Shown here: positions 7,486 to 14,840 of the stretch, one piece after another
Layout of the letters: each line of letters begins with the position of its first letter
Position numbering within the stretch: the stretch's first letter is position 1
NCBI GenBank assembly: GCA_018263175.1
Contig: JADFDB010000011.1
Span: forward strand, 1-35,892
Direction: 5' to 3'
Source: Spirochaetota bacterium
Lineage (GTDB): Bacteria; Spirochaetota; UBA4802; UBA5368
DNA: 35,892 nucleotides
Program-made: the position numbers and the translations under genes
Notes under the pieces: model-generated
The model's input: only the letters and a program-made list of their open reading frames with translations
Told to the model about the DNA's origin: nothing
Databases searched by the model: none

Positions 7486-9243
7486 ATGGAACGCCGCGTC
7501 CTCAATTCAGCCGTGAGTGCCATTTTACGGCGATATGCACCGTACCTGCGAGGCCACGTTATTGTGGCCTTTTTGCTGTTCCTGGCGCTTCCGGTAATCA
7601 GGGTACGATCCATCCCCGCCTTCAGCATCACCTGGTTCCTGATCCACTGCGTGGTTTTCGCCGCGTGCATCGGCGCTCTCGCGTGCATGGCCCGTCGCGG
7701 CGGAGAGAAAAGGCTCCGGCTCTCGGCGATAGACCTCCTCGTCGTCGGTTTCTACACGCTGTATTTCGCCGCCGGCGCGCTTTCGGAAAACCGCGAGCTT
7801 TCATTCACGGCGCTCTCGGGCGAATTTTTCATGATCGGGCTGTACGTCTTTTCCCGGGCGGTATTTGCCGGTCCGTCGGGAGGGGATTTTATCGAGAAGA
7901 TTTCGGTGTTTGCCGCCCTGGCGGCGGTTATCCTCTCGCTGTGGGGCCTTGCGCAGTATTTTTTCGATATCGACGTTCCGCGCGGCCTCAAGCTCTTGTT
8001 CAAGACGCACCACTATCCCGTCGTCGCGTCCATGGGGAATCCGAATTTTCTGGCCGAGTTCCTGGTCCTGTCGCTTCCCCCGGCCTTCCACTTCCTGCTG
8101 TCGCGGAAAAGCGCCGCGCCGCTCGTGGGCTCCGCGGTCGTTATAGGGCTTGCGGTCTTCCTTACCTACTCGCGCCTGGGCTGGTTCGCGATGGCCCTGA
8201 CGCTGCTGCTGCTTCTGGCCTCCTGCGGCAAAGGGGAGCGCCGGAGGCTTGCCGCGGCCATGGTGACGATCGCGGTCATTTCGGGCCTTTTCTTCGTCTA
8301 TCACCAGCAAACGGGCTCAACAAGGTCCGAACGGGTTTTACGCAGTTTCGAGATATCGAAGTCCACGCCCCTTTTCGAGCGGACGGTCATCTACCGTGCC
8401 GGCCTCTCCATGCTCGGCGACGCGGGCTTCCTCGGAATGGGCCCCGGCATGTTCGGCTACCGGTATCTCGATTATCAGGGACGGGCACTGCACACGAAAG
8501 GCGAAAGGCCGGCACGGAGCCTCCCGGTCGACCTTGACCACGCGCACAACGATATGATCGAGATCGGGGTCGACCTCGGGTACGCGGCGCTCGCGTGTTT
8601 CGTTCTGCTCATCGGCTTCGGCGCGGCGGCCGGAGTGCGTTCCCTGACACGCCCTTCCACCGGCCCTTCGCCGGGAAATCTCGATCTTGTGCCGCTGATC
8701 TATATTCCGTTCGGTCTCTGGTCGTTCGCCTTTTATATGCCTTTCAGCAAGATACTCCTTCTGCTGTCGCTCGCGTTCATCGCATCGCGCTCGCGCTCCG
8801 TGGACCTCGGCGTCGTGCGGCCACGGCTGGTCGGTCCGTTGATTGCGGTACTTCTCGTCGTTTTTATGGTGGTGAATGTGCGGTACGCGCTCTCGGTGCG
8901 CCATTACGAGAAGGGGCTTGCGTATTTTAAGGGTAATTTCGAAAAATCTTTCGAACATTTCCGCCGCGGAGTGGAATGCTACCCGTTTAATGGTTATAAT
9001 TATTTTTCGATGGGGTCGCTGCTTCTTAACCACGGGCGGAGCGAGGGCATCGGCTTCCTGAAGGAATCGATGCACTACCTCAGCAGCTCCTCCACCTACC
9101 TGTATATCGCGCGCGGTTCGCGCGACCACGGCTCCGCCGGGGAGGCGGAGTACTGGTACAGGCGTCTGTTGTTCGTCCGGCCGGACATCAGACGGGCGCA
9201 TGAGGAGTATCGCGAAATTCTTGACAGAGATGAAAAGCGATGA
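7486..9243 (+). CDS. O-antigen ligase/polymerase family membrane protein with TPR-like tail
   Basis: A 585-residue polytopic inner-membrane protein. Roughly ten to eleven hydrophobic segments cover residues 25-470. A longer hydrophilic loop around 280-355 contains RTVIYRAGLSMLGDAGFLGM, GPGMFGYRY and DHAHNDMIEIGVDLGYAA. The sequence TYSRLGWFAMAL followed by 'G.GpGmFgyry' and 'HaHNd.ieig.dlG' is the Wzy_C/O-antigen ligase signature (PF04932); these enzymes polymerise surface glycans or transfer them to lipid carriers. After the last membrane segment, residues 475-585 contain helical TPR-like units (YEKGLAYFKGNFEKSFEHF, then GYNYFSMGSLLLNHGRS and EAEYWYRRLLFVRPDIRRAH), probably periplasmic. The stop overlaps the moaD start in ATGA. 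WaaL-type ligase and Wzy-type polymerase cannot be told apart here. No other glycan genes are adjacent. Confidence 0.85.
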   Translation: MERRVLNSAVSAILRRYAPYLRGHVIVAFLLFLALPVIRVRSIPAFSITWFLIHCVVFAACIGALACMARRGGEKRLRLSAIDLLVVGFYTLYFAAGALSENRELSFTALSGEFFMIGLYVFSRAVFAGPSGGDFIEKISVFAALAAVILSLWGLAQYFFDIDVPRGLKLLFKTHHYPVVASMGNPNFLAEFLVLSLPPAFHFLLSRKSAAPLVGSAVVIGLAVFLTYSRLGWFAMALTLLLLLASCGKGERRRLAAAMVTIAVISGLFFVYHQQTGSTRSERVLRSFEISKSTPLFERTVIYRAGLSMLGDAGFLGMGPGMFGYRYLDYQGRALHTKGERPARSLPVDLDHAHNDMIEIGVDLGYAALACFVLLIGFGAAAGVRSLTRPSTGPSPGNLDLVPLIYIPFGLWSFAFYMPFSKILLLLSLAFIASRSRSVDLGVVRPRLVGPLIAVLLVVFMVVNVRYALSVRHYEKGLAYFKGNFEKSFEHFRRGVECYPFNGYNYFSMGSLLLNHGRSEGIGFLKESMHYLSSSSTYLYIARGSRDHGSAGEAEYWYRRLLFVRPDIRRAHEEYREILDRDEKR

Positions 9244-9485
9244 AGATAACAATTAAGGCCTTCGCGAGCGTTAAGGACCTGTGCGGTTTTTCGGAGCGGG
9301 AGTTCGAGCTTCCCGAACACGCCACGGCGGATGATGCGGTGCGCAGGGTCGAGCGTGAATGCGCGGGCGGTTCGGCCGGAATCGAATCCCTCCTGCTCGC
9401 GGTGAACGAGGAATACTGCCGCGGCGACCGGGTGCTGGCGGAAAACGATATACTGGCCCTTTTTCCGCCCGTAAGCGGCGGATGA
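9240..9485 (+). CDS. moaD: MoaD/ThiS-type sulfur carrier protein
   Basis: 81 residues with a ubiquitin-like fold: KITIKAFASVKDLCG, then an FELPEHATADDAVRRV helix, NEEYCRGDRVLAENDILALF, ending in PPVSGG. The C-terminal Gly-Gly is the residue pair that is adenylated and thiocarboxylated. In MoaD it donates sulfur to precursor Z within molybdopterin synthase. The adjacent moaE supports MoaD over ThiS. The start overlaps the previous membrane-protein gene by four bases. The MoaB, MoaC and MoaA steps are not in this window. Confidence 0.88.
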   Translation: MKITIKAFASVKDLCGFSEREFELPEHATADDAVRRVERECAGGSAGIESLLLAVNEEYCRGDRVLAENDILALFPPVSGG

Positions 9486-9517
9486 TGATTGGAGCTCTTG
9501 CAGAACCTGGCACTGAC

Positions 9518-9546
9518 GCCGGTTTTCCCCCGCCACCGGCGGAAGG
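9518..9546. repeat. Possible core fragment of palindromic repeat family 1
   Basis: GCCGGTTTTCCCCCGCC (9518-9534) followed by ACCGGCGG resembles the central stem of the copies at 10693 and 14450, but the terminal TTGTTGCATA/TATGCAACAA arms are missing. It lies between moaD and moaE. Confidence 0.35.
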
Positions 9547-9559
9547 GCGTTAAGGAATC

Positions 9560-9976
9560 ATGAAAACGATACGATTACAGAACGATCCGATCGATTGCGC
9601 GGCGCTCATAGCCGCTACGGGGACCGTGGAAGACGGCGCCGTGCTCACCTTCATCGGGACGCCCCGGAGGGATTCCGCGGGGCGGCCGGTCGAACATCTC
9701 TTTTACGAGGCGTACGAGGAAATGGCGCAGAAGGAGATGGATAAGATCGCCGACGAGGCGCTCTCCTCCTGGCCGATCACCGACTGCCTTATCATCCATC
9801 GTACGGGAAGGGTCGATCCGGGACAGATGAGCATCCTGATCGCGGTATCGGCTCATCACCGGGACGAGGGCTTCGCGGCGCTTCGTTTCATCATCGACAC
9901 CGTAAAAAAAACGGTCCCGATATGGAAGAAGGAAGTGTACGCCGACGGATCGGAGTGGGTTTCCGACAGGGTCTAA
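9560..9976 (+). CDS. moaE: Molybdopterin synthase catalytic subunit MoaE
   Basis: MoaE forms the heterotetrameric molybdopterin synthase with MoaD and converts cyclic pyranopterin monophosphate to molybdopterin. The 138 residues carry the family blocks: GAVLTFIGTPRRDSAG (usually 'F.G.vR....G'), LFYEAYEEMAQKEMDKIADE, HRTGRVDPGQMSILIAVSA followed by HHRDEGFAALRFII, and the catalytic lysine region KKTVPIWKKEVYADGSEW. The first block reads GTPRRD instead of the common GxVRxx, a mild variation. ATG 9560 follows TTAAGGAATC, with AAGGA about 5 bases upstream. The gene runs tail to tail into the HEPN-like gene with a three-base overlap. It may serve the tungsten/molybdenum aldehyde oxidoreductase at 33-35 kb. 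Confidence 0.93.
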   Translation: MKTIRLQNDPIDCAALIAATGTVEDGAVLTFIGTPRRDSAGRPVEHLFYEAYEEMAQKEMDKIADEALSSWPITDCLIIHRTGRVDPGQMSILIAVSAHHRDEGFAALRFIIDTVKKTVPIWKKEVYADGSEWVSDRV

Positions 9977-10356
9977 GGCTGCGCGGCCGTTTCCGTTTTT
10001 TCGATACGGGACAAGACCTCGAGGGCCTTGCCGTAAAACATCTCGGCCTTGTCGCGGGAAATCACCATGCCTTCGCGTGCCGGGCCTTCGGGCTCGGCCA
10101 GGAGAGCACCCAGATCGAGTGCACTCCAGCCCGACGGTTCGAAATAGCGTTCGGCAAGTTTGATAATTTTCGCGGGATCGTCCGAATCCATGCCCTCTTC
10201 GAGCAGAAGCATGCGGACCGCGTAGAACATGGAAAGGTAGGAATACCTGACCGCCTCGCCATAGTGGCTCTTTTGAAGCATGATCGCGGCCAGCTCGAGC
10301 TTTTCCCTGCTCTTGGAAAGCCTGAAACCGCGGGTGTGTTCGGGCGTGGTTTCCAT
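9973..10356 (-). CDS. HEPN-like (UPF0332-type) helical protein
   Basis: 127 residues, mostly alpha-helical. The block AAIMLQKSHYGEAVRYSYLS followed by MFYAVRMLLLEEGM fits the HEPN/UPF0332 consensus 'A..lL..g.y..A...aYya.f.a..allle.g', and a later helix KAEMFYGKALEVLSRIEK matches the second half. HEPN proteins are often toxins or nucleotide-binding partners of MNT-type nucleotidyltransferases. Here no partner gene is adjacent, and the RxxxxH ribonuclease motif is not evident, so a toxin call is not supported. No strong ribosome site precedes ATG 10356. It converges on moaE and is transcribed alone. Confidence 0.6.
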   Translation of the reverse strand: METTPEHTRGFRLSKSREKLELAAIMLQKSHYGEAVRYSYLSMFYAVRMLLLEEGMDSDDPAKIIKLAERYFEPSGWSALDLGALLAEPEGPAREGMVISRDKAEMFYGKALEVLSRIEKTETAAQP

Positions 10357-10654
10357 TAGAGTAGTCTCTGCCGTGCGATTTACAATAGCAAGTCTTTTTC
10401 ACGGGAGGCCCTTTCAGGTTCCCTGTCTCGATGCCGGAAGCACCCGGTGGTGCGGATGGACCGGGCCACCCGGAGTGCAGGGGGCTGCAAGCCCTTGTAT
10501 CGCGACAGCCCCTCGTTCCGTAAGAACGCAGGCATACGCCGTTACACGTATCGGCCCCGTTTCGTCCCTATAAATAATTGACATATACTGCCTCATGGGG
10601 CCATTCTCCAAAGTCGAAACGCGCCGTTGTGACGCGTTGTTGATCCGTCTGGTA

Positions 10655-10684
10655 TTGACGAAGCGCACGGTTCGTGCGTTTATA
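10655..10684 (+). promoter_or_regulatory. Candidate promoter with internal inverted repeat
   Basis: -35 TTGACG (10655-10660) and -10 TTTATA (10679-10684) are separated by 18 bases. The spacer is almost entirely an inverted repeat, AAGCGCACG (10661-10669) and CGTGCGTTT (10673-10681) with one mismatch, which would place an operator-like site under RNA polymerase. Likely for the phosphoglycerate mutase gene. Confidence 0.4.
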
Positions 10685-10692
10685 CGGTATAC

Positions 10693-10771
10693 TTGTTGCA
10701 TAGTCTGCGGATACCGGTTTCCTTCCGCCACAGGCGGGGGGAAACCCGGTTGATTCCCGGTTATGCAACAA
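10693..10771. repeat. Palindromic repeat, family 1, copy 2 (best preserved)
   Basis: Perfect 10-base terminal inverted repeats TTGTTGCATA (10693-10702) and TATGCAACAA (10762-10771) flank an inner stem GGTTTCCTTCCGCC / GGCGGGGGGAAACC around ACA. Total length 79 bases, a REP- or MITE-like shape with no coding capacity. It lies in the leader of the downstream gene. Confidence 0.75.
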
Positions 10772-10813
10772 CGCGGGTATGGTGCATGGCAATGAAGGGA
10801 AGGTCTATCATAC

Positions 10814-12040
10814 ATGAATGATCACAGGATCGCCGTGCTCCTCGGCGACGGCATGGCCGATTATGCCATCGATTCGCTCGGCGGTAAAACACCGCTCGAG
10901 GCCGCGCGTACGCCCAATATGGATTTCCTCGCCCGAAGCGGTTTTCTGGGCCTGGCCAAAACGGTGCCCGACGGCCTGGCCCCCGGCAGCGACACCGCGA
11001 ACATTTCGGTGTTCGGCTACGACCCCCGTGAGGTTTATACGGGGCGCGCGCCGCTCGAGGCACTCAATATGGGCATTGAGATGGGCCCGCGCGACGTTGC
11101 GTTTCGCTGCAACCTGGTGACCATCGATGACGACGGCGTTCTTGTCGATTTCAGCGCAAACCATATCGAGACGGAATTCGCACACCTCGTTATCCGCGAG
11201 CTCGCGTCGGCCCTCGGGACGAAATCCCTCGAGTTCCATCCGGGCGTTTCATACCGGCATATACTGATATGGAGGGACTATCCGTACGATGAACCGGCCG
11301 ACACCACACCGCCGCACGACATCCAGGGACAGGCCGCGGATGGTCACCTTCCGCGCGGTCCCGGCGCGGAGACGCTTAACCGTCTGATGCAGGATTCGAT
11401 GCGGGTTATCCGGTCGTCGCCGGTAATCGCCGGGGCGGCGTCGCGCTATCACGGGCGGCCCGTTTCGGCATGGCTGTGGGGAGCGGGGAGGAAGCCCGCC
11501 ATGCCGTCGCTTAAAGAGCGCTTCGGGCTCTCGGGCTACACCATATCGGCGGTGGACCTCATCCACGGCATCGGTCGCGCGGTGGGGCTCTCGCCGCTCC
11601 GGGTCGAAGGCGCGACCGGCTACCTTGACACCAATTACCGCGGAAAGGCCGACGCGCTCCTCTCGGCGATGGAGCGGTCGAACTTCGTGTTTCTGCATGT
11701 CGAGTCGCCCGACGAATCCGGACACGAGGGGAACCTCGAGCACAAGCTGCGGGCCATCGAGGATTTCGACGCCATGGTGGTCGGAACCGTCATGGAGGGG
11801 ATGCGCCGCTACGACGATTACACCCTGCTCGTGATGCCCGACCATCCGACTCCGGTCAGCCTTCGCACGCATACCGCCGACCCGGTGCCCTTCTGCGTGT
11901 ATTCGCCCGGGGGGCTCACCGTTCGCGGGTATCGTCCTGAATCCATAAGCGGTTTCAACGAGACCTCCGCGGCAAGCACCGGCCTGTATGTCGGGGAGGC
12001 GCACCGCCTTATGGGAATAATAACGAGAAAAAGCTTCTAA
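10814..12040 (+). CDS. apgM: Cofactor-independent phosphoglycerate mutase, archaeal type
   Basis: Interconverts 3- and 2-phosphoglycerate in glycolysis without 2,3-bisphosphoglycerate. The 408 residues belong to the alkaline-phosphatase superfamily: metal-binding VLLGDGMADY (8-17), KTPLEAARTPNMDFLA (25-40), the nucleophile region PGSDTANISVFGYDP with Ser59 as likely phospho-Ser, HVESPDESGHEGN and the C-terminal metal site MPDHPTPVSLRTHT. The domain order and the 'GSDxANxSxxGYDP' motif are those of the archaeal ApgM/PhosphMutase family (PF10143), distinct from GpmI. AAGG about 10 bases upstream supports ATG 10814. Related bacterial proteins have been annotated as homoserine kinases, an alternative I cannot exclude. 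The next gene starts 10 bases after the stop. Confidence 0.9.
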   Translation: MNDHRIAVLLGDGMADYAIDSLGGKTPLEAARTPNMDFLARSGFLGLAKTVPDGLAPGSDTANISVFGYDPREVYTGRAPLEALNMGIEMGPRDVAFRCNLVTIDDDGVLVDFSANHIETEFAHLVIRELASALGTKSLEFHPGVSYRHILIWRDYPYDEPADTTPPHDIQGQAADGHLPRGPGAETLNRLMQDSMRVIRSSPVIAGAASRYHGRPVSAWLWGAGRKPAMPSLKERFGLSGYTISAVDLIHGIGRAVGLSPLRVEGATGYLDTNYRGKADALLSAMERSNFVFLHVESPDESGHEGNLEHKLRAIEDFDAMVVGTVMEGMRRYDDYTLLVMPDHPTPVSLRTHTADPVPFCVYSPGGLTVRGYRPESISGFNETSAASTGLYVGEAHRLMGIITRKSF

Positions 12041-12050
12041 ACGGTGGATC

Positions 12051-13523
12051 ATGAAACGTTCGACGATTATCGGCATCATCATCATCGCCGGAGCGCTGAT
12101 CGCGCTCGTGGCGTGGGCACTCCTGCGGGGCTACGACCTCGAGGACGCCATCGACAGGTATGAAAGCGGCAGGCACCTCTCCGCGATCGAAATCCTCAGC
12201 CGCCTCCAGCGCACCGCCGATTACGAAGCCGGAGAAAAGATTTATTACTATCGCTGCAGGGCCCTCAACGGGCTGGCCGAGGAGCTCGAGCGCAAATACG
12301 ACGACGAGCTGCTCGCCGTGGCCGCGGACAACGCCGATGAGCACGGCAGAAAGAAGGAGCGCGCGTATCTCGAAAAAAAACTTTCGGGGATAAACGAAGA
12401 TATAGGCGCCGACCTCGCGCTGGTCATCGACAAAAAGCGGGGACGGATCGTCTCGCGCGGAAAATTTTACGATGAGTTCGTCGCACGCTACAAGGGCAGC
12501 CGCTACATCGAAGACCTCGATTACGAAGAGCTGAAAAAGGTCGAGCGCCTCGAACCGGGAAGGCTGCTCGGCGCCATTGCCGGTTTCTATGCGCGCTATC
12601 CCCGCACGATCCACCTCGGTCCGATCGTGCGGATGATTTTCTCGGTGCTCGGTGAGGGCAGCGTTACGGTGAAGGAGCGCGAGGGCCTGGCCAGGGACCT
12701 CGTCACCGAGTACGCGAGGCGGTATCCGACCAGCGCCGAGGTGCAGCGGCTGTTTGTCTGCGCGGGCAATGACGTAAACCTGCGCAACTCGCCCGGCGTA
12801 GAGGGTCAGGTGGTGGGCAAGATCGCCCGTGACGAAGTCGTTCTTCAGCTCGAAAAATCGATGGACACCGCGCAGGTGGGCGATGTCCGCGATCACTGGT
12901 ACCGCGTGGCGGCAATGGGGGGGCTGCGCGGATGGATATTCGGAAAATTCCTGAAACCGATCGAAGTGGTACCTTACGCGGAGGAGAAGGGCGGCGAATC
13001 ATGGGCGGTCGAGGACCGGTTTGCCGAGTGGGACGATTCGTATACGCCGAAAAACTGGATGCACATCGAGAACGCCGATCGATCGTCCGTTTCGTTCGCG
13101 GGCTCGGGCGGCGCCAAAATCCTCAGGCTCAACGCGGCGAAGGGAAAGACGACGGGCCTCTTTCGGCGCTACGACCCGGGGGCGAGCTTCGCGTTGAACA
13201 TGCGGGCCAGGATGGTCGCGGGCGATTCGGTGGTCCTGTTCGCGAAGTCCCTTGGCGGCGGGAGGGTCTACGCACTGGTCGTCCGCGGCGAGGAGATCGA
13301 ACTGTCCGGCAGAAAGATCCCGCTGCATACGGCCGACTGGCACGATTACACGGTCGAAAGCCCGGACGGCACGTACGCGCGCCTGCTGGTTGACGGCGAG
13401 CCGGTGCTCGGCCGGATTCCACCGGTGGAATCCGGGGTCTTCGCGGGCCGCGGCGTCTATTGCCTGTACACCGGCGAGAACGACTCGGCGCTGCTGGAGG
13501 TTGAATACATCAGGATGCGGTAA
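12051..13523 (+). CDS. Membrane-anchored SH3b-domain protein
   Basis: 490 residues. Residues 5-25 (TIIGIIIIAGALIALVAWAL) form a single membrane anchor, with the rest most likely periplasmic. Residues 28-230 are helical and TPR-like (YDLEDAIDRYESGRHLSAIE, then ILSRLQRTADYEAGEKIYYY). A bacterial SH3b domain spans about 235-305 (NDVNLRNSPGVEGQVVGKI to WYRVAAMGGLRGWIFGKFL), usually a peptidoglycan- or protein-binding module. Residues 320-490 are beta-rich (WHDYTVESPDGTYARLLVDG, GVFAGRGVYCLYTGENDSA), like a laminin-G/concanavalin-type sandwich. It follows apgM closely and ends 3 bases before a terminator hairpin. A wall-associated scaffold is a reasonable guess; I do not recognise a named family. 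Confidence 0.7.
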   Translation: MKRSTIIGIIIIAGALIALVAWALLRGYDLEDAIDRYESGRHLSAIEILSRLQRTADYEAGEKIYYYRCRALNGLAEELERKYDDELLAVAADNADEHGRKKERAYLEKKLSGINEDIGADLALVIDKKRGRIVSRGKFYDEFVARYKGSRYIEDLDYEELKKVERLEPGRLLGAIAGFYARYPRTIHLGPIVRMIFSVLGEGSVTVKEREGLARDLVTEYARRYPTSAEVQRLFVCAGNDVNLRNSPGVEGQVVGKIARDEVVLQLEKSMDTAQVGDVRDHWYRVAAMGGLRGWIFGKFLKPIEVVPYAEEKGGESWAVEDRFAEWDDSYTPKNWMHIENADRSSVSFAGSGGAKILRLNAAKGKTTGLFRRYDPGASFALNMRARMVAGDSVVLFAKSLGGGRVYALVVRGEEIELSGRKIPLHTADWHDYTVESPDGTYARLLVDGEPVLGRIPPVESGVFAGRGVYCLYTGENDSALLEVEYIRMR

Positions 13524-13526
13524 ATG

Positions 13527-13554
13527 AAAAGCGGCATCGTCCGATGCCGCTTTT
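13527..13554. terminator. Bidirectional intrinsic terminator
   Basis: A perfect 13-base stem: AAAAGCGGCATCG (13527-13539), loop TC, CGATGCCGCTTTT (13542-13554). The A-tract on one side and T-tract on the other let it work on both strands, between the convergent SH3b gene and FlaA-like gene. Confidence 0.9.
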
Positions 13555-13565
13555 CACACGCTCTT

Positions 13566-14228
13566 CTACCACTCGTCGTTCTGACGGTCCGTGTATTTTT
13601 CACGCACCATCGCGGTTATGTCGTCCATGTAGAAATAGTTCCACAGGGGAAGGCGCCCGGTGTTTCCCGGCTTGTAGAGGAACTTCATGATCTCGAGCTG
13701 CCGCTTCTGTGTGAGGAACTTGTCTTCCTGCGCGACCTGGTCGGTCAGGACAACGGTCATTTTTCTCCATCCCAGAAAATTGAGCTTTCCGATCGGCAGC
13801 CGGTGCACCTTGCCATCGGCGTCTTTCAGGAACATCGAAAGCTCTCCCGAAAAATTCTTGCCGTACACCCAGATCGAAATTGTTTTGCAGAATTTGTCTA
13901 TGACCAGGGTCTTCGGGGGATTGATGGTGAGGCTGTCTCCCTGCTTCCCGTAGATCTTCGCTCCGAGATATTTTTTCGAATTGCTTATCGGCGCGGGGAA
14001 CTGGTCGCGGATCGAGAGTCCCGCCTGCTGTTCGCTGGACTTCGTGAAGCTCATGTCCTTGTCGGAATACGGTGTCGTCTCGAAGTCCTCGACGGTGATT
14101 TCGGAATAGAGTTGATCGCCGGTGACTACCTTATCGGCCGCACCCGGTTTTTCGGCCGGCTTTTCCTGTCCGAAAACGGGCAGAAGGGCCACGAGAAGAA
14201 TAAGCGGGAAAAGTACACTTCGTTTCAT
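13566..14228 (-). CDS. FlaA-type flagellar filament outer-layer (sheath) protein
   Basis: A 220-residue exported protein. The signal peptide MKRSVLFPLILLVALLPVFG is followed by a mature part starting QEKPAEKPG. The conserved FlaA blocks are ISIWVYGKNFSGELSMFLKD (family 'i.vWvwG.n...l.vll.D'), GKVHRLPIGKLNFLGWRKMT ('G..h.lp.G.lnf.GWk.l') and WNYFYMDDITAMV ('.fyiDdi'). FlaA (PF04620) coats periplasmic flagella in spirochaetes and is exported by the Sec route. ATG 14228 has GGAGGA nine bases upstream; an ATG three codons earlier abuts that ribosome site and is less likely. It is somewhat short for FlaA and not beside other flagellar genes, so it may be a paralogue. Confidence 0.82.
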   Translation of the reverse strand: MKRSVLFPLILLVALLPVFGQEKPAEKPGAADKVVTGDQLYSEITVEDFETTPYSDKDMSFTKSSEQQAGLSIRDQFPAPISNSKKYLGAKIYGKQGDSLTINPPKTLVIDKFCKTISIWVYGKNFSGELSMFLKDADGKVHRLPIGKLNFLGWRKMTVVLTDQVAQEDKFLTQKRQLEIMKFLYKPGNTGRLPLWNYFYMDDITAMVREKYTDRQNDEW

Positions 14229-14422
14229 GTAACGCATTCCTCCACTGAATAAATTCGAGTTGCCGTCGAACCCGGATCTGCGGATCTTTCGTTCCCGGGG
14301 GGAAGCTCCGCGTTCTTCGGTCGTGCGACAATTCGGTTCCAAAGGCTCTATAGTGAGACCTGCCGCGAACCAACAAAGCACCGGCTTTAGCCCGGCGGCG
14401 TACGGGCAAAAGTCTTGAATAT

Positions 14423-14530
14423 CCCGGTTGCGCAACGACTCTGATAGAGTTGTTGCATAACCGGGGAATACGGACGGTTTTCACCCGCCTCAGGCGGGGG
14501 GGGAACCGACGTTTCTGAGATTTGCAACAA
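14423..14530. repeat. Palindromic repeat, family 1, copy 3, with an extra inverted arm
   Basis: Ends TTGTTGCATA (14450-14459) and TTTGCAACAA (14521-14530) flank a core CCCGCCTCAGGCGGGGG. Immediately left of it, CCCGGTTGCGCAACGACTCT (14423-14442) is an inverted near-copy of AGAGTTGTTGCATAACCGGG (14446-14465), making a 20-base hairpin with loop GAT. This looks like one intact element abutting the end of a second, inverted one. Confidence 0.7.
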
Positions 14531-14630
14531 GTCCAATATAAAAAGCAATCGAGAATTAATCAATACTGACGAAGCCTACTCCCGGCGCCGGCGGATGTCA
14601 ATCACTTATCAGGGACGGCCTGCCGCGATC

Positions 14631-14677
14631 CCCCCTCTCTTTCGTTCAAAGAGAGGGGGTCAGGGGGTGAGTTTGAA
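14631..14677. repeat. Hairpin repeat, family 2, copy 1
   Basis: A perfect 12-base stem, CCCCCTCTCTTT (14631-14642), loop CGTTC, AAAGAGAGGGGG (14648-14659), followed by TCAGGGGGTGAGTTTGAA. The same hairpin and tail recur at 32445-32488, and inverted and diverged at 32367-32412. Confidence 0.75.
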
Positions 14678-14693
14678 GCAGCAATTAAATCGG

Positions 14694-14715
14694 CCCCCCC
14701 GCCCGCGGCGGGGGG
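14694..14715. repeat. GC-rich hairpin related to the family 1 core
   Basis: CCCCCCCGCC (14694-14703), CGC, then GGCGGGGGGAAACCCG. The stem and the trailing GGGGGGAAACCCG match the inner stem of the copy at 10693-10771. Confidence 0.4.
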
Positions 14716-14840
14716 AAACCCGATATCAGCAAGATATGAAACAAAACTATTATTTATGCTATTGTACATCTAAATGGTTGCATTTGAAGCCTCATTGTAA
14801 ATACTGCGTAACACAGGCCGGGGCCGCCCGGGCTACGGAA

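Larger units (their letters stand above)
10357..10813. other. Gene-free stretch: promoter, operator-like palindrome and repeat
   Basis: This 457-base gap separates the divergent HEPN-like and phosphoglycerate mutase genes. It contains GC-rich imperfect palindromes around 10440-10480, a candidate promoter (10655-10684) and a family 1 repeat (10693-10771). Open frames crossing it on the minus strand run through the repeat and look non-coding. Confidence 0.5.
14229..14840. other. Gene-free stretch rich in palindromic repeats
   Basis: This 612-base gap between the FlaA-like gene and the large secreted protein contains a hairpin plus family 1 repeat (14423-14530), a family 2 repeat (14631-14677) and a GC hairpin (14694-14715). 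The frame upstream of the next gene is open from 14595, but it runs through the repeats and looks non-coding. A possible weak promoter (TTGCAT 14778, AATACT 14800) lies just upstream of the next start. Confidence 0.6.

Noticed and set aside
9973-10356. HEPN/MNT toxin-antitoxin pair
   Set aside because: No nucleotidyltransferase partner gene adjoins, and the RxxxxH nuclease motif is not visible.
10414-10815. Minus-strand 133-residue frame in the gap upstream of the phosphoglycerate mutase gene
   Set aside because: It runs straight through the palindromic repeat and the promoter region, with no ribosome site or domain.
14595-14840. N-terminal extension of the W/F-P repeat protein
   Set aside because: The extension translates the hairpin repeats and would bury the signal peptide 82 residues inside the protein.
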